Assembly (NCBI RefSeq): GCF_001424195.1
Contig: NZ_LMOO01000001.1
Coordinates: forward strand, 1,780,812 to 1,844,811
Direction: 5' to 3'
Origin: Cellulomonas sp. Leaf334
GTDB lineage: Bacteria; Actinomycetota; Actinomycetes; Actinomycetales; Cellulomonadaceae
DNA length: 64,000 nucleotides
In this document: positions 25,263 to 32,564 of the stretch, one piece after another
Layout of the letters: each line of letters starts with the position of its first letter
Numbering within the stretch: the first letter of the stretch is position 1
Notes under the pieces: generated by a model
Told to the model about the DNA's origin: nothing
Databases searched by the model: none
What the model saw: the letters and a program-made list of their open reading frames with translations, nothing else
Program-made: the position numbers and the translations under genes

Positions 25263-25672
25263 GACGAGTCCCCACGCACGAGGCCGGCGCTGCCCGGTGG
25301 GATGTGCTGCTCCCATGGCTCCGGCGTCGGGTCACCACCGCGGAAGGCCGCCCGAACAGTGACATCAGGTGTTTGACCCTGGCGTACCTGAATGAATGTG
25401 CGCGTTGCCGATTCGTAGCCATAGCGCCAGCCACGTCGGAACTCGAGCCGCGCCTCGCACTTCAGGATCACGAACGCCATCAGCCAGAGCGCCGGGGCGA
25501 TGATCGCGAGAAGCGCATCGCCCGTGGACCAGAGCACGCCAACCTGCAGGAGGCAGACGACCCCGAGGACCCAGGCCTCACCCCACCAGATCCAGGCTCG
25601 GCGCGCGTTTGATGAGCCGCCCAGCGAGGGACCGCCCTCGTTGGCTTCAGTCATGCTCGGCCGGTCCGTCAC
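25259..25672 (-). CDS. Two-helix membrane protein (operon gene 2)
   Basis: A 137-aa protein starting at GTG 25672, coupled to the first operon gene by a GTGA overlap. After a hydrophilic head come two adjacent hydrophobic helices (WVLGVVCLLQVGVLWSTG and ALLAIIAPALWLMAFVIL) and a cytosolic tail with a strongly basic stretch (RLEFRRGWRYGYESATR). It is the only membrane protein of the operon. A small hairpin membrane protein among antitoxin-like and zinc-ribbon genes could be an effector or anchor of an unknown system. No family is recognised. Confidence 0.55.
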   Translation of the reverse strand: MTDRPSMTEANEGGPSLGGSSNARRAWIWWGEAWVLGVVCLLQVGVLWSTGDALLAIIAPALWLMAFVILKCEARLEFRRGWRYGYESATRTFIQVRQGQTPDVTVRAAFRGGDPTPEPWEQHIPPGSAGLVRGDSS

Positions 25673-26262
25673 CTGTTCTCCTTGCCGCAGCATCCGTCGC
25701 AGTCGTGCTGGGCGAACTCATCACCGACGCTGGTGCCTCGCGTTCGCCGGGCGTAGGCGAGGGCGTCCAGGTCCGGGTGGTGGATTCCGTGACCGCAGAT
25801 GCGCTCGAGCAGGCCGAGTTCGGCGTGCCACGCCATCGGAGCTGACTGCAGCGGGTGGCGCGATGGCCGGTGGATGAGGCTGGCATCGTCGTCGGCGCAC
25901 TTCGCCGGGTCGTGGGTCCCGAGGACACCGTCTTGAACGCGGACTTCGCTGCGCCGTTGGACGAGGGGACCTTCTCCCATAGGGATCAGAATCGTGCGGC
26001 GGAGCAGTAACCACTCGGTGCTGCGCCAGAGGCCGGTCATGAATCCGACTTGGTCGACCAGATCAACGACATCAGTTTCCGTGCCGCCGTGCTCATGCAC
26101 GTCGAGTGCTGCTCGGCGGATGTCGTCCACCGTCGCGTCGAGCGGGTTGCCACCATGGGCGGCGCACCAGACGAGCCACGCCTCGCCGGCGGCCAGCATC
26201 CTCGACTGGAGGCCTCCGGGCGAACTGCCAGTCGCTTCCACGTCTCGGCGAGGTCTGTCCAT
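25669..26262 (-). CDS. Cys/His-rich hypothetical protein (operon gene 1)
   Basis: A 197-aa first gene of the operon. The N-terminal helices AAGEAWLVWCAAHGGNPLDATVDDIRRA recall the SAM-like DNA-binding domain of tyrosine recombinases, without any catalytic domain. The C-terminal half has HDPAKCADDD, a CGHGIHHPDLDALAY motif and a closing HDCDGCCGK. The C-x-HG-x-x-HPD and HxCDGCC signatures recur in small proteins of actinobacterial phages and integrative elements (from memory of such sequences). The start could be ATG at 26262 or slightly downstream. Its promoter region carries the 15-nt iterons facing the XRE gene. Confidence 0.6.
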   Translation of the reverse strand: MDRPRRDVEATGSSPGGLQSRMLAAGEAWLVWCAAHGGNPLDATVDDIRRAALDVHEHGGTETDVVDLVDQVGFMTGLWRSTEWLLLRRTILIPMGEGPLVQRRSEVRVQDGVLGTHDPAKCADDDASLIHRPSRHPLQSAPMAWHAELGLLERICGHGIHHPDLDALAYARRTRGTSVGDEFAQHDCDGCCGKENR

Positions 26263-26290
26263 CTGGCATCCCCTTCCAGCGCTTGCGCAT

Positions 26291-26314
26291 GTGACTCATA
26301 GTCCGGTGACTCAT
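26291..26314. promoter_or_regulatory. 15-nt iterons, operon side (two copies)
   Basis: GTGACTCAT occurs at 26291-26299 and again at 26306-26314, joined by AGTCCG. This makes a 15-nt direct-repeat period just upstream of the nine-gene operon. The identical unit recurs on the XRE side. It is likely a repressor-binding array for the XRE protein. Confidence 0.7.
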
Positions 26315-26404
26315 CGTACACATCAAGGTTCGCAAGGGGGTAGACCGCCAGCCTTGCCCGAGTTGCCGCGCGGGCGTGGCTAGACGTTGCGGTACACCTG
26401 AGAC

Positions 26405-26443
26405 GTGACGCATAGTCCGGTGACTGATAGTCCGGTGACTCAT
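26405..26443. promoter_or_regulatory. 15-nt iterons, regulator side (three copies)
   Basis: Units GTGAC(T/G)(C/G)AT begin at 26405, 26420 and 26435, again separated by the hexamer AGTCCG at exact 15-nt spacing. They lie just upstream of, or within the possible 5' end of, the XRE gene. With the pair at 26291 they bracket the divergent promoters. Confidence 0.7.
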
Positions 26444-26470
26444 CGACCTTCGCGACATAGCGTCGCCGGC

Positions 26471-26722
26471 GTGCCGGATCCTGATCGTCAGCTGGCCCAG
26501 CGGCAGGCGTTCGGGGCGCGGCTCCGAGCGCTCAGAGCCAAGGCCGAACTGAGTCAGGAAGAGTTGGCCCACGCAGCCGATCTCGACCGCACGTACGTGA
26601 ATGCCGTCGAGAACGGTCGACGAAATCTGTCACTGCACGCCATGTGGCAGTTTGCAGACGCGCTCTCGGTCACGCCTGAGGCGTTCTTCCGCGTTGATCT
26701 CGCGACGGCCGCGGAGAGCTAA
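26471..26722 (+). CDS. XRE family transcriptional regulator
   Basis: About 83 aa with a complete Cro/CI-type helix-turn-helix: QRQAFGARLRALRAKAELSQEELAHAADLDRTYVNAVENGRRNLSLHAMWQFADALSVTPEAFF. The recognition helix is in DRTYVNAVENG. The open frame extends back to GTG 26405, but that would place the iterons inside the gene, so I prefer the GTG at 26471. No good ribosome binding site distinguishes the two. It is divergent from the nine-gene operon and is the obvious candidate to bind the 15-nt iterons on both sides. Confidence 0.85.
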   Translation: MPDPDRQLAQRQAFGARLRALRAKAELSQEELAHAADLDRTYVNAVENGRRNLSLHAMWQFADALSVTPEAFFRVDLATAAES

Positions 26723-26751
26723 CCCGTAGGGCAACAGAAGGCCACCTCCGG

Positions 26752-27198
26752 ATGCCGGCAGCCAGGCATGCCAGCCGCTACCGTTCGACCGTGCTCACCG
26801 CCGCCACCACACCCGTGCCCGAGCTGTGGACACCCGAGTGGTGGGCGGTGTTCCTGACTTCCCCAGGGTTCGCCGGACTGGCCGCCACCCTCGCTGCCCT
26901 GACCACCGTCGCCACCGTCATGTTTCGGGGCCGGATCGACCGTCGCCTCGCCGCAGACGCACGCCTCGCCACCGAGGACGCCGACCGGCACACCCGCCAA
27001 CGCGAGCTCGCCGACCGGGAAGCCGAACACTGGTGGGAGATGTACTCCTGGGCGATCAAGAACATGCCAGCCCTGCGCGCCGAACCCGTCTCCTCCCTGG
27101 CCTTGTTCCACGCGCTCGCGGACCAAGCACCCACCGACACCGAGACCGCTCTACTGTTGGTAGCCATCGAGATGCTCGACAGCGGGAGTACCCCATGA
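26752..27198 (+). CDS. Hypothetical protein with one membrane helix
   Basis: Up to 148 aa (ATG 26752, or GTG 26791 giving 135 aa). A hydrophobic helix SPGFAGLAATLAALTTVATVMF near the N-terminus is followed by a long charged helix (RLAADARLATEDADRHTRQRELADREAEHWWEMYSWAIKNM) with coiled-coil character, and a short helical C-terminus. This resembles small membrane-anchored coiled-coil proteins of actinobacterial plasmids and integrative elements. It is coupled by an ATGA overlap to the next gene. Function is unknown. Confidence 0.6.
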   Translation: MPAARHASRYRSTVLTAATTPVPELWTPEWWAVFLTSPGFAGLAATLAALTTVATVMFRGRIDRRLAADARLATEDADRHTRQRELADREAEHWWEMYSWAIKNMPALRAEPVSSLALFHALADQAPTDTETALLLVAIEMLDSGSTP

Positions 27199-27575
27199 GC
27201 GAGACCGAACCGAGCAAGGCGCCCAAGGCCACCACCGCCACGACCGGCGCCGAAGACCGCGTCCTGGCCGAGATCCGTGCCCAAGCCGCGGCAGCCAGGG
27301 ACACCCCCGTCATGGAGACCCGCCCGTCCCGGCGCGGAGGAATGGCAAGCGTGTACGCGGCCGTCACACGGGCACGTCAAGAAGCGAACCCTCAACCGTT
27401 GGACCACCCGATCAACGATCCCGCACGGCTCCGGGCACTCGGCTTGGGCGGCGAGCACACCCCGGACACCCCGGGACGCCCTGTTGCGAACGAACCGTTG
27501 TCCACCTGGACGCAGGACGACCGCGCCGCCCTGGACGACCTGCGTCAGTCCCTGCGTACTCGTCTGCACATCTGA
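27195..27575 (+). CDS. Hypothetical protein
   Basis: A 126-aa hydrophilic protein starting at ATG 27195, overlapping the previous stop. An Ala/Thr/Lys-rich disordered head precedes a helix AEDRVLAEIRAQAAAARD. A conserved-looking segment RGGMASVYAAVTRARQEANPQPLDHPINDPARLRALGLG and a helical end follow. No catalytic motifs and no signal peptide are present. With the preceding membrane-anchored gene it forms a two-gene operon downstream of the XRE regulator. Confidence 0.6.
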   Translation: MSETEPSKAPKATTATTGAEDRVLAEIRAQAAAARDTPVMETRPSRRGGMASVYAAVTRARQEANPQPLDHPINDPARLRALGLGGEHTPDTPGRPVANEPLSTWTQDDRAALDDLRQSLRTRLHI

Positions 27576-27671
27576 GCCGAGGCTCCCCCGTTGGCCGCGC
27601 AGATCCAGACGGTTTGCGCACTCCTGGCACTCAGCGCTCGCGCAGCGGAGGTTCTCGACTGGTGAGCTATA

Positions 27672-27716
27672 GGGAAACCGGAGTTCTCCGACGGCGACGG
27701 ATGGCCCCGGTTTCCT
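27672..27716. terminator. Hairpin between convergent genes
   Basis: GGAAACCGG (27673-27681) pairs perfectly with CCGGTTTCC (27707-27715), extended by one G-T pair, around a 25-nt loop. It lies between the plus-strand gene ending at 27575 and the minus-strand gene ending at 27726, 11 nt from the latter. Confidence 0.5.
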
Positions 27717-27725
27717 GAGACTCTC

Positions 27726-28322
27726 CTACGGGTGTACCCAATCCGCTGTGCAGTAGCCCTTCGTGACCCGACTTGCGGAGGGCATCGCAGTTCCGCCGCC
27801 CCACTCGAGGGTGGCGGACGCTTCTGTTCGCAATACGAGCCCTTGCCCCGTGGGGTCGGCGTCGTTCGCTTCTTGGGCGAAGACGTAGGTCCAGTCGTCA
27901 GTGCTTGACAACTCCCAACCCGCAGCCTGCTTTCCGCAAGCGTCGCTGACGACGGCTCTTGCTTCCTCCACATGGGCAGCCATGTGCTCGTCCTGAGTGA
28001 GTGTCGGTACCGGGTCGGGCTGACCGTCCTGCCAGAGCCACCAGGTACCCCACCCGAGGAAGGCCAGCAGGCAGATCCCGCCGCCGAAGAAGAGGGTCGT
28101 GCCCGCCCTAACGAGGCGTTCCTGGCCACCGGGCCGGCTGAGCGTCGCGACGATCACCGCTGCAAGCGCGACGGAGGCCGCTACGCCCCACGGCCAGATG
28201 GGCTGGCTGAACTTCGAGCAGATGAACCATGCCGGAAGGAAGAGGACCAGCGACCAGCGGGCGAAGCGTCCTGGGGCTGCCCTGAGGGCCGCGCGCTCGC
28301 CGGTCGGCGCTGGTGCGGTCAT
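27726..28322 (-). CDS. Membrane protein of unknown function
   Basis: A 198-aa protein with three hydrophobic segments in the first half (WSLVLFLPAWFICSKF, WGVAASVALAAVIVATL, TLFFGGGICLLAFLGWGTWWLW). An extracellular C-terminal domain of about 100 aa carries two cysteines (SDACGKQAAGWELSSTDDWTYVFAQ...KGYCTADW) that may form a disulfide. No family is recognised. It stands alone between the small plus-strand operon and the transposition module and may be cargo of the element. The 259 bp to its right holds nothing I can identify. Confidence 0.6.
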   Translation of the reverse strand: MTAPAPTGERAALRAAPGRFARWSLVLFLPAWFICSKFSQPIWPWGVAASVALAAVIVATLSRPGGQERLVRAGTTLFFGGGICLLAFLGWGTWWLWQDGQPDPVPTLTQDEHMAAHVEEARAVVSDACGKQAAGWELSSTDDWTYVFAQEANDADPTGQGLVLRTEASATLEWGGGTAMPSASRVTKGYCTADWVHP

Positions 28323-28581
28323 GGGTGGTCATCGGCATCCGAGCGGACCGACGTGAGCGGCCTGTTGCGGGTCGCCTGCGAAGCTCTGCTCATCTCTATC
28401 GGCAGTCACCATCCACTCGACGTCAGACCCTGAGCCGAGGCGACGACGAAGAGCGAGCCGATTGACCCACATGGCGCGCGAACACTGGCAAGACGTTGCT
28501 CGGGCTCTCGGTGATCGGCGCACGTCGAGTTGGCTAGCAGGCAGAGATTCTGTGAGGCGCAAGGACCCTTCTCCATCCTAA

Positions 28582-29958
28582 TCAGGTAGGCAAAGGCACA
28601 GCGGCTCGGCGCCCGAAGTCGCCGAGATCCCTCGCACTGGTCGCCGGGAGGCGGGGGCGCAAAGCGACCCGTCCTGACTGCCTCGTTAGGGCGCGAGCGT
28701 ACGCAAACGCAGCCTCGTTCAGCTCGAACTCGCTATCGCCGCCGAGGGTGCGCAGCGTGTGCCGCACGACGCGCGGGGCGTACGCAGATTCCAAACCGAT
28801 CAGTTCACCGGCCTCGGCCCACGTCCTGGCGCCAGCGAGGCGGGCGACCGCGAGCCCGAGGGTTGCGCTGCGCATGGGTAGCTCTGGGTGTTGGGCGTGC
28901 CGCCACCGCTCCGGCAGCCAATCGACGTCCGCCAGGGTCGGGACAGCGTCAGGTTCGAGGTGCACGAGCGTGAACACGTCGCGGTATATGCGTGAGAGCT
29001 GCGCCGATGCTCGGCCTCGCTCGTGAAACCAGCGCCATGCGATAGGCGCGACGGGCGAGTGCGACGGCACGTGGTCCCAGATTCGCGCCTCGCCCCACCC
29101 GGAGACCGGGGCGACCAGGGCGTCGAAAGCATCGGTCGCGTCGAGCACCGTGGGTGCCTGGAGGACTGGAGCGCCGGCTGTCACTGCCGCTAGCAGCTGG
29201 GCGGCGCGCGGCGGCGGAGTTAGCAGGGGCCGGCGCGACCACAACCCGTCGATCGGTGCCGTCGCGGCGGCGTACAGGGCACAAAGGGCTTGGGCGCTCG
29301 CTAGGTAGGTTGCACCGGCGACCGGGCGACCCCACAAGGAAAGTTCGCCTCCACGTAACGCATCGAGCAGGACGCTTTGGAGCTCGAGTTCAGTCGCGGT
29401 GAGCTGCCGCCCCGTGGGCAGCTCGGACCAACGGGCGCCACACTGACACGCGCGGCCGGTTGCAATGTTCGTGCGGGCCGCGCGGCGAACGACGAGGTCG
29501 GGTCGGCGGCCGCAGCGAGTACAGGCGTCGGTGAGAAGTGTCCCGTGCCATTGGCACCCGAAGGCCCAAGCCAGTTGCCAGTAGTTCATCCACGGGCGTC
29601 CTTCGTTGACGCACGCTGGGCAGACTCGCGTTCCACCCATGAACAGCCACTGAGCACGCTGCGCGTCCCGGTGGGGTGCCGCGGATCTTGGGCGACGAAG
29701 CATCGACAGGTCGATGGCGGCAAATGATTCGATGAACAGGGCGCGGACGTCGGGCTCGTCAAGATCGAGGGCATCCATCACGCGGCCCAGTGCAGGCGGC
29801 TGAAGGAATAGCGGTAAATAGGGCAGCGTGTGCCCACTGGGGCACAGTCCGAGATACCGATATAGGGTGCGCGGGCGCAAGGGCATTCTCTCGCATATGC
29901 GCAACAGATACCCGGCGAATGCTTCGCCGGGTACGGGCGGGAGATCAACCGGAATCAC
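28582..29958 (-). CDS. tniQ: TniQ family target-selector protein, copy 1
   Basis: A 458-aa protein beginning MIPVDLPPVPGEAFAGYLLRICERM, the TniQ N-terminal signature. The zinc-binding part is VCPACVNEG...WAFGCQWHGTLLTDACTRCGRRP with CxxC, CxxH and CxxC pairs near residues 113-150. An extra ACQCG follows. The C-terminal half is helical (TWAEAGELIGLESAYAPRVVRHTLRTLGGDSEFELNEAAFAYARAL). TniQ/TnsD proteins recognise a target or bridge a targeting factor to TnsC. It is the last gene of the module, and its ATG overlaps the stop of the second TniQ gene (29955-29958). Confidence 0.9.
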   Translation of the reverse strand: MIPVDLPPVPGEAFAGYLLRICERMPLRPRTLYRYLGLCPSGHTLPYLPLFLQPPALGRVMDALDLDEPDVRALFIESFAAIDLSMLRRPRSAAPHRDAQRAQWLFMGGTRVCPACVNEGRPWMNYWQLAWAFGCQWHGTLLTDACTRCGRRPDLVVRRAARTNIATGRACQCGARWSELPTGRQLTATELELQSVLLDALRGGELSLWGRPVAGATYLASAQALCALYAAATAPIDGLWSRRPLLTPPPRAAQLLAAVTAGAPVLQAPTVLDATDAFDALVAPVSGWGEARIWDHVPSHSPVAPIAWRWFHERGRASAQLSRIYRDVFTLVHLEPDAVPTLADVDWLPERWRHAQHPELPMRSATLGLAVARLAGARTWAEAGELIGLESAYAPRVVRHTLRTLGGDSEFELNEAAFAYARALTRQSGRVALRPRLPATSARDLGDFGRRAAVPLPT

Positions 29959-31505
29959 GGTGGGATCTCCCCCTCATCGTGCGGCCATCGCCGCCAGACC
30001 TCTGCAACCGGGATCGTTCCAGCGACGTGCCGGTCAAGTCGATCGCGGCTGTCCGGACTAGCGTTGCGCCGTCCAGCCAGTTCACCAGGCAACGTTGCAA
30101 TGTACTGGCACGCCCAACGTTCCAAAAGCCATTGCCGTACCGCCGTAATCGGCTCGGTCGCGAACGCTGGCCAAGTTGTCGTGGCGGCGGCGACAACAGA
30201 GCCATCGTTAAGGACGCGAGCGGCCCGTTCCGCGAAGTCAATGTGGCGGTCGGCGATGCGTTCGCGCGTCCGAGATATCGCTGACCAGAACGGACCGTCT
30301 GCGCCCATGTACTCGAAGTACGCAGCAAGATGGCCCGCCTGTGCGCCTATCGCGACGGGTAGTCGCAGTGCCTTGGCCGTGTCGCGCCACGCTGCAGGGT
30401 CCGGAGGCATTGCCGCACACACGGCTGCCAGGACGCGAGCACGGTCGAGGGGGACCAGGCCGAGCGCGTCGAACACGTCTGGTGTGATCTCGCTGATCGG
30501 AACGACCTGTGGAAGGTGAGTTCGGCCGCCGCAGGCGTGCTTCGCCGGTGGCGCCACAGGCTGCCCCGCGGTCGCGACCGCCAGACGGTGTGCCGCTGCG
30601 ACTTTGTCCGGTCCGGAACCGTAGGGGTCGAACATCGGTGGCCTGGACGGTCGTGGACCGACAACGTGCTGGCGAAGGACTGCGTGCCGAACCTCGGAGT
30701 GCTCTGCGGCTGCTGCAGGGGACAAGGCATAGAGCGTGTGCGCAGCGGCCATGAGGTTGCCGAGGTCTTCGGCATCTGCATTGATGAAGCCGCCGGTGAT
30801 CAGCGCACTGGCTCCTCCGCGACCGCGGTGTAGCCATTCGGCCCAGCGGAGGACGTCGCGACAGGCTGATGCGGCCGAGCCAACCTCGCACGCTGCATCG
30901 ATGAGTTTCATTAGCGCTGCCTGAGTTGTCAGATGTGCGGAACTCACGATCCCGGCGCGGGGCCGGAGCGCGAGCCGGCACGCGCGCGTGGCCGAGGTGC
31001 CATGACCCAGAGCAACACCCCGAGTTCCAGCCGCGAATCGCACAGTCTCCGGGGTCACTAGACCCCCGCAGCGAGGGCATCGGGTGTGGACGTACTCAAG
31101 GTGCCTCGTGCAGGCGAAGATCAGGCCCGTGCGCCACCGGAGATCCCAGTGTCCCCCGAGAACGCATGACGCACAGAACACGCCGCCGTCGATCAGCGAT
31201 GGCGCAGCTGTCGCGGTTCCGGCCGACCCCGCCACTCCGGGACCACCGAACAGACCGCCCGGGAAGCGCCACATCGTCATCTGCTTGATCTGGTCGGGCT
31301 CCATGGCGAACAGAAACCCAACGGCTTCTACGACGTCATCGCTGGGAAGGCCGGACAGGCCATGCAGGTCGTTGGGGAAGGGGAGCGACGACCACCGTCG
31401 GCCCGACTGCATGAGCGCGCGCACGCTGGAGAACACCTCTGTCACGCGGAGGAAGTAGCCGCCGAGCTGTTCCCATGGTTGCGGTGGGAGGTCGATCGGG
31501 ATCAT
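29955..31505 (-). CDS. tniQ: TniQ family target-selector protein, copy 2
   Basis: A 516-aa protein beginning MIPIDLPPQPWEQLGGYFLRVTEVF, parallel to the downstream TniQ. Zinc ligands are FCASCVLGGHWDLRWRTGLIFACTRHLEYVHTRCPRCGG near residues 110-148. The C-terminal part is longer than in copy 1 and has its own helical domains (AVRQWLLERWACQYIATLPGELAGRRNASPDSRDRLDRHV). Two TniQ paralogues in tandem suggest division of labour, for example one site-directed and one for an alternative target, as in Tn7-like elements with TniQ plus TnsD. It is coupled by ATGA overlaps to tnsC (31502-31505) and to tniQ copy 1. Confidence 0.88.
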   Translation of the reverse strand: MIPIDLPPQPWEQLGGYFLRVTEVFSSVRALMQSGRRWSSLPFPNDLHGLSGLPSDDVVEAVGFLFAMEPDQIKQMTMWRFPGGLFGGPGVAGSAGTATAAPSLIDGGVFCASCVLGGHWDLRWRTGLIFACTRHLEYVHTRCPRCGGLVTPETVRFAAGTRGVALGHGTSATRACRLALRPRAGIVSSAHLTTQAALMKLIDAACEVGSAASACRDVLRWAEWLHRGRGGASALITGGFINADAEDLGNLMAAAHTLYALSPAAAAEHSEVRHAVLRQHVVGPRPSRPPMFDPYGSGPDKVAAAHRLAVATAGQPVAPPAKHACGGRTHLPQVVPISEITPDVFDALGLVPLDRARVLAAVCAAMPPDPAAWRDTAKALRLPVAIGAQAGHLAAYFEYMGADGPFWSAISRTRERIADRHIDFAERAARVLNDGSVVAAATTTWPAFATEPITAVRQWLLERWACQYIATLPGELAGRRNASPDSRDRLDRHVAGTIPVAEVWRRWPHDEGEIPP

Positions 31506-32557
31506 GTCGCCCTCGGAGAGGTCCGGGTGCTCAGCATCGGGCTACCGGAGGCGGCCGGCATCGTCGGAAGCTTCTCCATGCGTTGCCGGATCGCCTTCTC
31601 GTATGCGAGACGCGGCTCCCAGATGGTGTCTAGTGCAGCTTCTCGAAGCACGTCGTACGTGCCGCCGAACAGCCCGCTAGTTCGCTCGTACAGCAGGTCA
31701 CGAAGGTCCTGTGCCCTCAGGCCATCGACAGGGTCCTGCCGGATGAGGTGGAACTGCTGGATCAGAGCGCTGGTCGACCGGTCCCAATCGGCCCGCCGAC
31801 GCGCAGCGCTCAGCTCGAACTCCGACGAATGCGGCCTCGCCCGCCTCTTGATCTGTCGAGCCGACGACCCTGCGTCGTCGTCGGCACCAGCAAGCAGAGC
31901 GCTCTTCGACATTGGCGCGAGGCCGATGAAGATGAGTGAGCATGGCATGCCCGACAAGAGGGTGTTGATCCCGTCTGGAATCCGTCCAGAGCGGTCTGGA
32001 CGCAAGTTGTGAGCGTTGTCGATGAACGCCGCGCGAAAATCCATTCGCTCAGCGTTGTCGCGCAGATCGGTCATCCGAGCGTGCACTTTATCGGTATTCC
32101 CGTAAGGGAAGCAGAGGAAGTCCTGAACGTTGCGGACGATGTCGTTCTCGCCCCAGTGGCGACCGATCTGGGTGTAGGCGAAGGGTCGACGCGCTCTTTC
32201 AGGGTTCGGCCAAGCCGGGTCCGTCATTGCAGTGTGCCACATGGTGAGCGCTTCGAACATGGTGCTGGTGGTCTTTCCCGCCGTTTCAGGGCCCTCGAGA
32301 ATGATGCAACGTTGTTCGGTGTTTGCTCCCCTATTGGTGTCGATGAGGCGAGGAATCGCCGTGCGCATATCCAATCCCAGCCGGGTCTCCACGAACGGCT
32401 GCGTCTGGGTGCACAAAGCGGCAAGCGCCGGATCAGAGCACTCCGGATCCTCGAGCACGCACGAGCCGGCGTGGCCGTCGAGATGCTTGTTGCGAGTACG
32501 TGCGTCGTAGTCGGCCCAGATCTTGGGCCACATAGTGAGGCTCAGCCATCGATTCAT
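31502..32557 (-). CDS. tnsC: TnsC/TniB-type AAA+ transposition regulator
   Basis: A 351-aa ATPase. Walker A is GPETAGKTT (residues 89-97). Walker B is FRAAFIDNAHNL (174-185), where the usual Asp-Glu (or Asp-Asp) is Asp-Asn. Sensor-like SLIFIGLAP follows, and a C-terminal helical region FHLIRQDPVDGLRAQDLRDLLYERTSGLFGGTYDVLREAALD is typical of TniB. The N-terminal VETRLGLDMRTAIPRLIDTNRGANTEQRCIILEG resembles TniB lead-ins. It assembles on DNA and links TniQ to the transposase. The Asn at the catalytic-Glu position may slow hydrolysis. It sits between tnsB (7 bp gap) and tniQ copy 2 (overlap). Confidence 0.88.
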   Translation of the reverse strand: MNRWLSLTMWPKIWADYDARTRNKHLDGHAGSCVLEDPECSDPALAALCTQTQPFVETRLGLDMRTAIPRLIDTNRGANTEQRCIILEGPETAGKTTSTMFEALTMWHTAMTDPAWPNPERARRPFAYTQIGRHWGENDIVRNVQDFLCFPYGNTDKVHARMTDLRDNAERMDFRAAFIDNAHNLRPDRSGRIPDGINTLLSGMPCSLIFIGLAPMSKSALLAGADDDAGSSARQIKRRARPHSSEFELSAARRRADWDRSTSALIQQFHLIRQDPVDGLRAQDLRDLLYERTSGLFGGTYDVLREAALDTIWEPRLAYEKAIRQRMEKLPTMPAASGSPMLSTRTSPRAT

Positions 32558-32564
32558 CGGGTCG

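Noticed and set aside
25669..26262. Tyrosine recombinase for the island
   Set aside because: Only an N-terminal SAM-like helical pattern is seen. The catalytic R-H-R-Y core is absent and the C-terminus is a Cys/His-rich region.
26291..26443. Possible CRISPR array
   Set aside because: The repeats are 15 nt from start to start with only 6 nt between cores, in two short clusters. There are no spacers of 30 nt or more and no cas genes. They are iterons or operators.
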